From: Tropicimonas isoalkanivorans
Lineage (GTDB): Bacteria > Pseudomonadota > Alphaproteobacteria > Rhodobacterales > Rhodobacteraceae
NCBI RefSeq assembly: GCF_900112335.1
Contig: NZ_FOLG01000001.1
Span: 806,001 to 870,000, forward strand
Direction of reading: 5' to 3'
Length of the DNA stretch: 64,000 nucleotides
Each line of letters opens with the position of its first letter. The stretch's first letter is position 1. Position numbers and translations under genes: made by a program. Under the pieces are notes generated by a model, which saw nothing but the letters and a program-made list of their open reading frames with translations, ran no database searches and was not told the origin of the DNA. Below are positions 9,003-17,448 of the stretch, piece by piece.

Positions 9003-10312
9003 AAGAAGCAAGACCGGACCCTGATTGGATTGCGGCGCAACGGCTCGGGTCGGCCCGCGCCATGCGTGCGGCAACGTCGGCAACTGGCCTGACGCGCCAT
9101 CGCGAAGGGTTCGGATGGACAGTTCACCCGGTAAACGGGTCGATCCTCGCCTCGACGCAGATTTCGAGTTGGGACCCGGAACCGGACTATTTCCATCATT
9201 GGATTCGAGATGCCGCAATCGTGCTCCGCGCGGTGCCCAAGGCGATCGAAGCTGACCCGGAATCGCGTGCGTTTTGGTTGAAGGCAATTGCCGACAACAT
9301 TCGCTTTTCATCCTACATCTCCGATCCGGACCGCGACGGCCCGGCTTTCAACCCCATCGAACCAGCAACGTTGGACACCCACAAAAAGTTCCTGCGACCG
9401 GATGGGGAGCTTGCAGCGCTGACGGGGCGGGCGTGGTTGGAGGAACCGCGCGTCGCGGCTGATGGCACGCCGGACCTGGAGCAATGGGCCCGACCGCAGG
9501 ACGACGGCCCGGCGCTCAGGGCATCCAGCGTGATGTCCGTCTTGGCGGACCTGCCTGAGACGGCCTCACCGGAGGCCGACGCGCTGATTGAGCGGGACCT
9601 CGCGCACGTGGCGGCCGTTGCTGGCCGGCCCTGCATCGGCCCCTGGGAGGAAACACCTCCCCGCCGCACGACGTTCACCCTGATCGTCGAATGGGACGCG
9701 TTGGACCGTGGGGCGAAGCGCGCGGAGGCGCGGGGCACGTCGGGGGCTCACCTGCGCGAAGGAGCCGACCGCGTGGCGGCCCTCATTGAGGAAGCAGCCG
9801 ATCCCGTGACGGGCGGATGGCGCGAGAGCCTAGAAGCGCCCGCCGGTAAGCTCGACAGTGCGACGATCCTCGCCATTCTGCATGCCGGCCGCCGGGGCGG
9901 GCCCTTCGCACTCGCAGCATCACGAACCCGCGCGACTGTCGCCGCATTGGAAACGATCTTCGCCGACCTTTACCCGATCAACCGGGGCCGATCCGTGCCC
10001 GCCATCGGCCGCTGGAAAGACGACGTCTACTTCGATGGCAACCCTTGGTACCCGACCACGCTGGGCTTCGCCGAACTTCACTACCACGTCGCTGCCGACA
10101 GCAGGGACGCAACCGTTTTCGCGAAAGCCGAGGGCTGGATGCGGCTGATTCAGGACGTGGCGCCGGAAGGCACATTGGACCTGCCGGAGCAGTTCGACCG
10201 GCGCACCGGCGCGCCCACGTCGTGCCGCGCGCTGACATGGTCCGCGGCCGCCTTTCTGGAGGCCGACGCGGCGCGGCAGCGGGCGCTTCAGGCGATGGCA
10301 TCCTCAAGGTAG
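8999..10312 (+). CDS. Glycoside hydrolase family 15 (glucoamylase-like)
   Basis: 437-aa cytosolic (no signal peptide) alpha/alpha-barrel enzyme with the motifs of fungal-type GH15 glucoamylases: SSWDPEPDYFHHWIRDAA near the N-terminus, GPWEE (general acid Glu), GNPWYPTTLGFAELHY and LPEQFDRRTGAP (general base Glu), then LTWSAAAFL. GH15 enzymes release glucose from alpha-1,4 and alpha-1,6 linkages with inversion. The start is a GTG overlapping the stop of the hydrolase gene. Its 3' end overlaps the convergent GH144 gene by 25 nt. Because R. sphaeroides-type periplasmic glucans contain a single alpha-1,6 bond in a beta-1,2 ring, a role in that glucan's turnover is conceivable. Glycogen or maltodextrin degradation is the ordinary alternative. 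Confidence 0.85.
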   Translation: MKEARPDPDWIAAQRLGSARAMRAATSATGLTRHREGFGWTVHPVNGSILASTQISSWDPEPDYFHHWIRDAAIVLRAVPKAIEADPESRAFWLKAIADNIRFSSYISDPDRDGPAFNPIEPATLDTHKKFLRPDGELAALTGRAWLEEPRVAADGTPDLEQWARPQDDGPALRASSVMSVLADLPETASPEADALIERDLAHVAAVAGRPCIGPWEETPPRRTTFTLIVEWDALDRGAKRAEARGTSGAHLREGADRVAALIEEAADPVTGGWRESLEAPAGKLDSATILAILHAGRRGGPFALAASRTRATVAALETIFADLYPINRGRSVPAIGRWKDDVYFDGNPWYPTTLGFAELHYHVAADSRDATVFAKAEGWMRLIQDVAPEGTLDLPEQFDRRTGAPTSCRALTWSAAAFLEADAARQRALQAMASSR

Positions 10313-11544
10313 GGTGCCGAGAAGCCGAGAGCCCGCAGGCCCCGCCGGACCTCCTCACGCCCGGACACAAGCCGCCAGAGCAGCCCCGAGCGGTGGTTCT
10401 CCAGCCCGATCACGATAGGCGCCTGGTCGATGGCGAGACGACTGCCGGCCACCCAGTCCCGCGTCTCGCAGAACGCGTCGGCAAACCCTGCCTCGCCCCA
10501 AATCCGGTCGCCCAGATCGTCGTGCAGGTGCCGCAGCACCGGCATCGCCTCCTCCGGCACGTAGGGGAAGGACCCAAGCGCCGCGGTCGGTGTGATGACG
10601 CCGGTATCTTCGGTCGGGGAATGGGCAACGTAGCCGGACGGGTCGTCGCTCGCCGTCAGGCCCCAGCAGTCCCTGCCATAGCCGCGCCAGCCGTGGGGGT
10701 TGGCGAGGCAGTGCGCCCGGTTGACCAACGCATGGGCCCGGGCCTGGACGCCGTAGTCGGCATAGGCGTCCCGCAGGCCGCGGGGATCGATGCCGAGGAA
10801 CGGATACTGCGACAAGAACAACGGCCCTCCCCAGTCCGGCCCGAGCGGCAGGACGGTGCCATCGTAGGTCCGCCCGTTCCTGAACGCGGGCGCGGCGGCC
10901 CAGCTCCGGTGATAGGACGCGGGCGGAATGGGATGGCTCCGCGCACCGGCGCCCAGTACGAACACGGGAAGCGCCTCGTTCCATCCTCGGATCGGCAGCG
11001 CGTGCGCGGGCCACGGCCGCCCGGGGAAACGGTGCCACATCACTGCGCCGTCCGTCCGCAGATGCGCCGCCCAGTTCACCGCATCGAACAACGCCTCGAT
11101 CCGCACGCCGAGCTCCGGCGCTTCGGTAAAATACGCCGCCGCCCCCAGCAGACCAAGCATGAGAAAGGAGGTCTCCACGAGGTCGCCGCCCTCGTCACCC
11201 GCCATGAAGGGGAGTACGCGGCCCGTCGTTCCATCGAGGAAATGGGGATAGACGCCGTCGAAGCGGTCTGCCCGCTCCAGGAAGTCGACGATCCGGTCCG
11301 CTCGGTCCAAGATGGCTCGTCGCGGCCGCCAGCCGCGCTCTGCGGCAACGATCTGGGCCAGCAAGCCGAAGCCGGTGCCACCCGTACACACGGTCTCCTC
11401 GACATCATAGCCAAACGCGCCGGCGCTGCGCTCGCGCGCCATTCCGCTAACCGGGTGGCTCCAGTCGAGAAAATAAAGCGCGGTCGCCTGCGAAACGCGA
11501 TCTCGCAGGGCGTCGTCGTCAAGACCTCGGATCACGTCTTCCAC
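10288..11544 (-). CDS. GH144-type glucanase (glucoamylase-like COG5368 family, probable beta-1,2-glucan hydrolase)
   Basis: 418-aa alpha/alpha6-barrel protein of the 'glucoamylase family' group that contains the GH144 endo-beta-1,2-glucanases. Typical segments are TALYFLDWSHPVSGMARER, TGGTGFGLLAQIVAAERGW, HFLDGTTGRVLPF, GGDLVETSFLMLGLL and a C-terminal SPTEDTGVITPTAALGSFPY. No signal peptide is present, whereas characterised GH144 enzymes are often exported, so this one should act in the cytosol. It starts at a GTG and overlaps the preceding GH3 gene by 13 nt, as the last gene of an ABC transporter-GH3-GH144 operon. The likely substrate is linear or cyclic beta-1,2-glucan, giving sophoro-oligosaccharides for the GH3 enzyme. 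The family resemblance is strong; the linkage is inferred from family and context. Confidence 0.8.
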   Translation of the reverse strand: MEDVIRGLDDDALRDRVSQATALYFLDWSHPVSGMARERSAGAFGYDVEETVCTGGTGFGLLAQIVAAERGWRPRRAILDRADRIVDFLERADRFDGVYPHFLDGTTGRVLPFMAGDEGGDLVETSFLMLGLLGAAAYFTEAPELGVRIEALFDAVNWAAHLRTDGAVMWHRFPGRPWPAHALPIRGWNEALPVFVLGAGARSHPIPPASYHRSWAAAPAFRNGRTYDGTVLPLGPDWGGPLFLSQYPFLGIDPRGLRDAYADYGVQARAHALVNRAHCLANPHGWRGYGRDCWGLTASDDPSGYVAHSPTEDTGVITPTAALGSFPYVPEEAMPVLRHLHDDLGDRIWGEAGFADAFCETRDWVAGSRLAIDQAPIVIGLENHRSGLLWRLVSGREEVRRGLRALGFSAPYLEDAIA

Positions 11545-13775
11545 GTCACTTCTACCGTCTGGGTGTCGCGGCTGTTAGGGCCGACGTGAAGGCGAACGAG
11601 GCCGGGATCGCGGACCCACTCTGCGGCGTCCAGCGACGGCGCGATGGGGTAGCGGAACTGATCCGCCGTGATCTCGAACACCACCTCGCGGCTCTCGCCC
11701 GCGCTTAGCGTCACCTGCTTGAAGTCCAGCAGCATCCGCCCGGGACGGGTCACGCGCGCCACCGGGTCCGAGCCGTAAAGCTGCACGGTCTCGACAACCT
11801 CGCCGGGCCCCGCGTTCTCGACCCGAAGACGCAGCAGCACGGGGCGGTCCGCCGGAGACCTCTGGGCCGTCAAGCTGGGCCTGCCGTAGCGCACCTTGCC
11901 GTACCCCAGACCGAAGCCGAACGGGAAACGATGCACACCATCCGGCATGTCGAGCCAGCCCGTGCGAAATTTCTCGAACCGCCCGGTGTGCGGCCGGCCG
12001 GTCGGCTCGCTGGCATAGGAGAACGGCATCTCGTTCGGATGGGCCGGTAGGGACACCGCGAGACGCCCGGACGGAACGGTTGCGCCGTAGAGAAGGTCGG
12101 CCACCCCCTCCGGCCCGGCAATGCCACCGTGCCAGGCATAGAGCAGCGCGTCGGCCTGCTCCGCGACGTCGCCCAACGCAAGGGGCCGCCCCGCGAAGAC
12201 GACCACGACCAGTGGTTTGCGGGTTTTCGCAAGAGCCGCGATCAGACGGCGCTGCGGCAGGGGTATCTCCGGTGACAGCACGGACGAGGACTCGCCGGCA
12301 TGCTCCTTCGCCTCCCCCACGCATGCGATGATGACATCGGCGGCCATAGCGGCCTCTACGGCCTCCGACAGCGTGTCGGCCTCACCGCGGGGATCGCGCT
12401 CCACCGTCACACCATGGACGTTGAGCCGCCGCTCCAGCCACGCCTCCTCCACGATGTTCGCGCCCCAGGCCACCGTGGGCGCCCGTCCCGTCAGAGCCGC
12501 GACCGCGTCGTCCAGGGGCACGACGTCTTCGGCCTTTCCGGAGACCGCCCAGGTGCCCAGCATGTTCGCCCGATCCGCCGCAAAGGGGCCGATCAGGGCG
12601 ACCTTGGCATCGCGCTCCAACGGAAGGACATCATCGTTCTTGAGCAGTACGGCCGAGCGCGCTGCGGCCCGTCGGGCCAGTTTCCGCCCCTCTGTGCGGG
12701 AAGGGGCAGCGCGCGCCTTTTCCAAGCCGCGGAAGGGGTTGTCCAGAAGGCCGAGCCGCGCCTTGAAGGTCAGTACCCGTCGGCAGGACCGGTCGACAAG
12801 GTCGACCATCTGCTGGGGCGACAGCGAGAGCCCCGCATCCGGCGCGTCCAGCCCGTCCCGGGCGAGCTTAGGGAGCTGGTGCAGGTAATCCTCGCCGACC
12901 ATGTCCATGTCCACGCCCGCCAGCAAAGCCCGCGCGGCAGCCACGGGCGCTGGCCCGAGGCCGTGGGCGATGAGTTCCTTGATCCCGGTGTAGTCGGAGA
13001 CGACCAACCCATCGAACCCAGCCCGCCCGCGCAGCCAGCCCTCCACCAGAGCCTCCCCGGCGTGCATGGGTACTTTGTTGACCGCGTTGAAGGCCACCAT
13101 CAGGCTCGCCGCCCCGCCCGAGACGCCCGCGGCAAAGGGCGGCAGATAGACGGACAGAAGATCTTCCCAGGCCAGGCTCACGTTATCGTAGTCCCGCCCG
13201 CTATCCGGCGCGCCGTAAGCAACGAAATGCTTCAGGCAGGCCGCGACCCGGCCGGGGGCGGCGATGCCCTTGCCCTGAAACCCCCGCACGGCGGCCGCCG
13301 CGAGGCGCGCGGCCAGCAGCGGGTCCTCCCCCGGGCTTTCGGCGACCCTACCCCAACGGGCGTCGCGGGAGACGTCGATCATCGGGGCGAAAACCTGGTG
13401 CAGCCCTTCGGCCGCCGCTTCGCTGGCCGCAAAGGCGGCGGTGTCCTCGATCAGGTCCAGATCCCAACTGCACGCGAGAGCGATATTGATCGGAAAGACC
13501 GTTCGGTGCCCGTGGATGACATCCTCGGCAAAGAACAGCGGAATCTTGAGCCGGGAGCCGGCCAGTGCCCGCTCCTGCATGGAGCGAGCGGAGGAGAGAG
13601 ACTTCGTTCCAAAGACCGCCCCCACCTGCCCCGCGTCCAGCCGCCTGGACAGCGGCGTATGCTGCGCGGCCCCTGTCGCCAGGCCTTCGCCTGCCGCCAA
13701 AAGATTGAGCTGGCCGATCTTCTCGGCCAGCGTCATCTCGGCCATCAGCCGATCAACACTCTCGTAAGAGTCCAT
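11532..13775 (-). CDS. bglX: Glycoside hydrolase family 3 beta-glucosidase (BglX-like)
   Basis: 747-aa three-domain GH3 enzyme: N-terminal TIM barrel (EKIGQL near the start, KIPLFFAEDVIHG, RGFQG, CLKHFVAYG), the nucleophile Asp in GLVVSDYTGIKE (about residue 257), the alpha/beta sandwich domain (AVLLKNDDVLPLE, GE.SSVLSPEI) and a C-terminal fibronectin-III-like domain (GEVVETVQLYGSDP). It releases terminal beta-linked glucose. E. coli BglX is periplasmic, but this protein begins directly with the catalytic domain and has no signal peptide, so it is predicted cytosolic. The gene lies 24 bp after the ABC transporter gene and overlaps the GH144 gene, which suggests it finishes oligosaccharides imported or made inside the cell. 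GH3 members acting on sophorose-type beta-1,2 bonds are known. Confidence 0.9.
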   Translation of the reverse strand: MDSYESVDRLMAEMTLAEKIGQLNLLAAGEGLATGAAQHTPLSRRLDAGQVGAVFGTKSLSSARSMQERALAGSRLKIPLFFAEDVIHGHRTVFPINIALACSWDLDLIEDTAAFAASEAAAEGLHQVFAPMIDVSRDARWGRVAESPGEDPLLAARLAAAAVRGFQGKGIAAPGRVAACLKHFVAYGAPDSGRDYDNVSLAWEDLLSVYLPPFAAGVSGGAASLMVAFNAVNKVPMHAGEALVEGWLRGRAGFDGLVVSDYTGIKELIAHGLGPAPVAAARALLAGVDMDMVGEDYLHQLPKLARDGLDAPDAGLSLSPQQMVDLVDRSCRRVLTFKARLGLLDNPFRGLEKARAAPSRTEGRKLARRAAARSAVLLKNDDVLPLERDAKVALIGPFAADRANMLGTWAVSGKAEDVVPLDDAVAALTGRAPTVAWGANIVEEAWLERRLNVHGVTVERDPRGEADTLSEAVEAAMAADVIIACVGEAKEHAGESSSVLSPEIPLPQRRLIAALAKTRKPLVVVVFAGRPLALGDVAEQADALLYAWHGGIAGPEGVADLLYGATVPSGRLAVSLPAHPNEMPFSYASEPTGRPHTGRFEKFRTGWLDMPDGVHRFPFGFGLGYGKVRYGRPSLTAQRSPADRPVLLRLRVENAGPGEVVETVQLYGSDPVARVTRPGRMLLDFKQVTLSAGESREVVFEITADQFRYPIAPSLDAAEWVRDPGLVRLHVGPNSRDTQTVEVTWKT

Positions 13776-13799
13776 GCGTGGGCCCTGCGTGTTGTCCCG

Positions 13800-15749
13800 T
13801 TACTCCGCAGCGTGACGGGCAGCAACGTATTCCGTCGACACGACCGGACGCAGGCGCCCGACGCCATTACGGATTTCGAGGACCGAAGAATAGAACGGCT
13901 CGCCATCCGGATCATGCGGCACGGTTTCCCCGTGCAGCACCGCGAGAATCGCGGTTTCCTGCAAGCACTCGCACAGGGTCAGGTGGAAGTCCACCACGGC
14001 ATTGACGTCGAGCGCGGAGGTGGCCTCATCCAGCAGTAGGACCTGCGGTTTCGCCAGCAGGATGCGGGCCAGAACAAGCCGCTGCTTCTGCCCGCCCGAG
14101 AAGACGTTGCGCCAGTTTTTGCCTTGGTAAAGCTCGTCTTCGAGGCAGTGGATGAAGTCGCCCAGCCCCACGCGGGACAGCGCATGTGCTGCCGCGATGT
14201 CCGAATGCTGTTCGGGGTGGTCGGGATAGGCGACCAGCGCCTTCAGGGTCAACCGGTCCGGAAGGTCCGGCTCCTGACCGGCGAAGAACATCGCCGCGCC
14301 CTCGCGCATGGAGACGCGGCCCTCGCCATAAGGCCAGAGCCCGGCCACCGCCTTCAGCAGGCTGCTCTTGCCGCAACCGTTCTGGCCGCGCAGGTAAACC
14401 CGGTCGCCGGGGCGCAGATCGAGCGACGGCACGGAGAGGAAGGGCTCCGCATCGTGCCCACGGTGACGCAGCGCAAGCCCATGAGCCGCGAGTACCGGGC
14501 CAGTCTGTGTCCGGGTGCGCTCGAACCGGCTGACGCCTGTCTCGGCGTAAAACTGTTGGCGTTCGCGCACCCGTTCGATGGCGTTGGCAACCTCGGTCAG
14601 GCGCACTGCGTTCGCCTTGAGCGTCGCGATCGCGGGCATGACATTGATGAACCAGGACACGTCCCCGATCAGTTCCGCCGTCAACTCGCTGTTCGCCGCA
14701 AAGTCGCGGAAGGACAGGTTGCCCGCCATGAAGGCCGGCAGGGCGGGGAGATATGCAAGCAGCCGGCTGGAAAGGAAGCTGTACATGTTCGAGAACATCA
14801 TCATGCCCGCGTCCAGCCGGTTCTGCCGCCCCCAGGTCACATCGACATCTGCGTAGAGGCGCCCATTGATCCGGGCCTGCGCCCGCTCGCCTCGGGAGGC
14901 CGCAAGTTGGCTCACCCGGTTGAGCATCACGCCCCATTCGCCCCGCCAGGCGCCATTTCGGCGCTGGCGCTGGAGATTGAGCCGTTCGATGATGCGCCCG
15001 AGCAGCCAGGCAACATAGGTAATCGTCGGCACATACACCAGCACCAGCGCCCCCGCCATCAGGGCCGTGCCATATTGGCCCGGCACCAGATTGACGTGTG
15101 CGGCGACAGGGCCGAACCACTGAACAAGCGCATCGCTCGCAGCCACACCCCAACGGTCGAGGAAGGGGACAGGCTGGCTGCGTTCGATAAGCGCCGAGGA
15201 AATGAACCAGATCGAGGTGACCGCGCCCCACAGGCCCATCGTCAGACCGATGACGCCGCCGTAGAGGCCGACGGAGCACTCGTCGATACGCTGGTCGATG
15301 GCATCCGGCATCCGCGAGATGCCATTCGCTTCGGAGCGGTCGCTCATCAGGTCGAAAGCGATCCGCTCATCGGCCAGGATCTCGCGATTGAAGCGCTCCA
15401 CCAGCCACCCCCGCGCCCGACGGTGAAGCGTGGAGGACAGAAAGTGGCGCAGCGCCACCCCGCCCGTCCGGGAAAAGAAGAACGCGAAATAGGTGACGGC
15501 CGCCAGAAGAACCACCTGGGCCGGATTCGCGCTGTCGAGGGAGTGAAAGTTTGCCAGGGAGGCAAGGAAGTCCGCACTCGCCATGGCAACCCAGACGCTG
15601 GACTTGCTGAGCAAAGTGGTCAGGGCGATAATGATTGCGGTCAGGATCCAGGCTTCTCGCCACCTTTCCGAAACCCAGTACGCCGATAGAAGCCCCCAAA
15701 ATCCGGTCAACCGTTTCACATCCGCCGCCCCTATTTTATGTGCCTTCAC
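13800..15749 (-). CDS. SbmA/BacA-like ABC transporter, fused permease and ATPase (YddA/BclA type)
   Basis: 649-aa half-transporter. The N-terminal 400 residues form a six-helix membrane domain of the SbmA/BacA_like type (WRE..ILTAIIIALTTL, ALRHFLSSTLHRRARGWLVERF, RISRMPDAIDQRI-like loop). The ATPase domain has Walker A GQNGCGKSSL, signature FSGGQKQRL and Walker B VLLLDEATSALD. Relatives include E. coli YddA, rhizobial BclA and mycobacterial Rv1819c, several of which import peptides or other hydrophilic solutes. A GTG at 15749 with GGAGA five bases upstream was chosen; an in-frame extension of 42 residues to 15875 is basic and lacks family similarity. It leads an operon with cytosolic GH3 and GH144 enzymes, so import of glucan fragments is a reasonable but unproven idea. 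Confidence 0.82.
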   Translation of the reverse strand: MKAHKIGAADVKRLTGFWGLLSAYWVSERWREAWILTAIIIALTTLLSKSSVWVAMASADFLASLANFHSLDSANPAQVVLLAAVTYFAFFFSRTGGVALRHFLSSTLHRRARGWLVERFNREILADERIAFDLMSDRSEANGISRMPDAIDQRIDECSVGLYGGVIGLTMGLWGAVTSIWFISSALIERSQPVPFLDRWGVAASDALVQWFGPVAAHVNLVPGQYGTALMAGALVLVYVPTITYVAWLLGRIIERLNLQRQRRNGAWRGEWGVMLNRVSQLAASRGERAQARINGRLYADVDVTWGRQNRLDAGMMMFSNMYSFLSSRLLAYLPALPAFMAGNLSFRDFAANSELTAELIGDVSWFINVMPAIATLKANAVRLTEVANAIERVRERQQFYAETGVSRFERTRTQTGPVLAAHGLALRHRGHDAEPFLSVPSLDLRPGDRVYLRGQNGCGKSSLLKAVAGLWPYGEGRVSMREGAAMFFAGQEPDLPDRLTLKALVAYPDHPEQHSDIAAAHALSRVGLGDFIHCLEDELYQGKNWRNVFSGGQKQRLVLARILLAKPQVLLLDEATSALDVNAVVDFHLTLCECLQETAILAVLHGETVPHDPDGEPFYSSVLEIRNGVGRLRPVVSTEYVAARHAAE

Positions 15750-16326
15750 AACATCTCCGCGCAACACTCGGTCGCGAGAGGGGCCGACTTGGCACAATTT
15801 GTTGTTTTCTTCCGGCTTTTTTATGCGTTTTTGTCGTCGCGCCGGACACTGCCTGTGAATGACCTTAGCAATCATTTTCGTAGGCAGTAAACCGCCGATA
15901 GGCCGCGACGGGGCACAACCATTGCGGCAGTGGGTGACTGTCTCCCAGCTACAACGGTCACGTGTCGCGAATCGGGTTAAGTCCTTGGGGACACGACGAG
16001 TGCCGATTTTACATGCTTCCCTGTCAACGACAGATTTCCGCGGGATTCCCCAATATTCAGGGGCAAGTTGCCGCCCCGCGTCAAATGGTCGGCGCGGTGG
16101 TCGCCATGTCGCGGAGAGCCCTCTGATCGGGGACTCTTTCGATCGGCTTGAGGGCCATTTTTGGGCTATGCAGAATTGTCAAGGGAGCGGCGGGAGGTCT
16201 CCCTTTCCGACCACGAAGAAACCACCACCCCGGCCACTTGGTCGTCCGCTCCACCGGTGCGCCGTTCCCTTCTCGGACCACGCGCGCTAGCCTCAGACAT
16301 GTCGCCCCAGACCGCCTGACAGGATC
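15750..16326. promoter_or_regulatory. Divergent intergenic region, ABC transporter operon / nucleotidyltransferase
   Basis: 577 bp with no convincing gene. It separates the transporter-GH3-GH144 operon (minus strand) from the nucleotidyltransferase gene (plus strand) and must hold both promoters. Base composition is locally AT-richer near 15800-15880 (TTTGTTGTTTTC, TTTTTTATGCG). Open frames here lack ribosome-binding sites and coding character. I see no clear operator or hairpin. Confidence 0.4.
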
Positions 16327-17433
16327 ATGCAGCCCCACCTGACCTCCTGCGCCTCCGCCCCCCACCGCGCCGTTCTGGGCATAGTTCCGGTCGCCCTAGG
16401 CCGACCTGCGCCCGAGGGGCTCTTGCGCGATATTGCCAGCAGTTCGCCGGAGGATCTGGTGGCGGTGGCGACGGCCAGTCACGTCCATCCGTTGATCTGG
16501 TGCGCATTCTCTAATTCACCGGACCTGCGAGACGCGGTGCCGCCGGATCTGCCGGTCTACTTCCGCGAAATTCAGGCCGCCAACGCACGGCGCAACCACG
16601 CCATTGAGGCGCATTTGCACACTCTCGGACGGATCGCCGACGAAGGACGCCTGACACCCGTGGCACTGAAAGGCGCCGTGGAGCTATTGGCACCGCGGTA
16701 TCCGTCGCCGGGTGCGCGACTCCTCAGCGACATCGACGTCCTGCTGGCCAATGCGGATCTCGCAAGGCTCAGGCAGAGCCTTCTCGACCTTGGGGCACGG
16801 GAGGAGGCCGTTTCGGAGATCAACCAACGCGGCCATCATCATCTTCCGCCGCTCCTCGCCCCGGGCTGGCCTTGCGCGGTGGAATTGCACCGCCAGCTCG
16901 GACAGGGCGCGGCGGAGCACGTGTTGCCGGCCGAGGCTGTTTTGCGGAATGCGCTGCCGGTGACCGCGGCCGGGGTGCGTGTCCCTTCAGGCGCGGACCG
17001 GCTCGCCCACACCGTCCTTCACGCGCAATTCGGCCAGACGGACCGTCTCGCCCTGCCCCGGATCAGCTTGCGGGACGTGATCGATTTCGGCCTACTCTCA
17101 CGCGATCTTTCGGGCGAGGAACTGGCGGCAGCACGAGACCGTTTCGCGCAAGCCGGAGAAGTCGAGGCGTTCGATAGGATGTCGGCCCTCGCCGCGCGTC
17201 TCTTAGATGGCGATGCAACGCGGCAGGCGGCTTGGGTGGATCGGGTGCTCACCGCGTTCGGCGAACCACACTCCCTTCGCCGTCAGTCGGACCTTGGCTG
17301 GTTGCAGCACTACGCCCGCGGTTTTCTGTACGAACCGGACCGGCGGCAGCACTACCTGAAGACGCTGGCGAGCTGGCGCGGTTTGCGCCGGCTTGCGGCT
17401 TTCCATCGGGAGCGTCGTAGGTGGTTCCGGTAG
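16327..17433 (+). CDS. Nucleotidyltransferase family protein (NTP_transf_5 type)
   Basis: 368-aa protein of the uncharacterised nucleotidyltransferase group often found beside capsule/exopolysaccharide or HprK-like kinase genes. The catalytic core is recognisable: ALKGAVELL (Lys-Gly before the fold), then RLLSDIDVLL, where the two Asp of DxD bind metal. INQRGHHHLPPLL and AVELHRQL follow and ADRLAHTVLH is another family segment. The C-terminal third is helical and arginine-rich. It is presumably cytosolic. RBS AGGATC lies just before the ATG. It runs toward the end of the minus-strand Wzc-like gene with only 15 bp between, so it is convergent with the kinase/small-protein genes rather than in their operon. 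The acceptor is unknown. Confidence 0.72.
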   Translation: MQPHLTSCASAPHRAVLGIVPVALGRPAPEGLLRDIASSSPEDLVAVATASHVHPLIWCAFSNSPDLRDAVPPDLPVYFREIQAANARRNHAIEAHLHTLGRIADEGRLTPVALKGAVELLAPRYPSPGARLLSDIDVLLANADLARLRQSLLDLGAREEAVSEINQRGHHHLPPLLAPGWPCAVELHRQLGQGAAEHVLPAEAVLRNALPVTAAGVRVPSGADRLAHTVLHAQFGQTDRLALPRISLRDVIDFGLLSRDLSGEELAAARDRFAQAGEVEAFDRMSALAARLLDGDATRQAAWVDRVLTAFGEPHSLRRQSDLGWLQHYARGFLYEPDRRQHYLKTLASWRGLRRLAAFHRERRRWFR

Positions 17434-17448
17434 CGGAAAGGGCCGCCC

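Noticed and set aside
7947-9311. Long minus-strand open frame (454 codons) opposite the hydrolase and GH15 genes
   Set aside because: It is antisense to two genes with clear families, crosses the opgG promoter region, is extremely Arg/Gly/Ser-rich and has no ribosome-binding site. It is a high-GC shadow frame.
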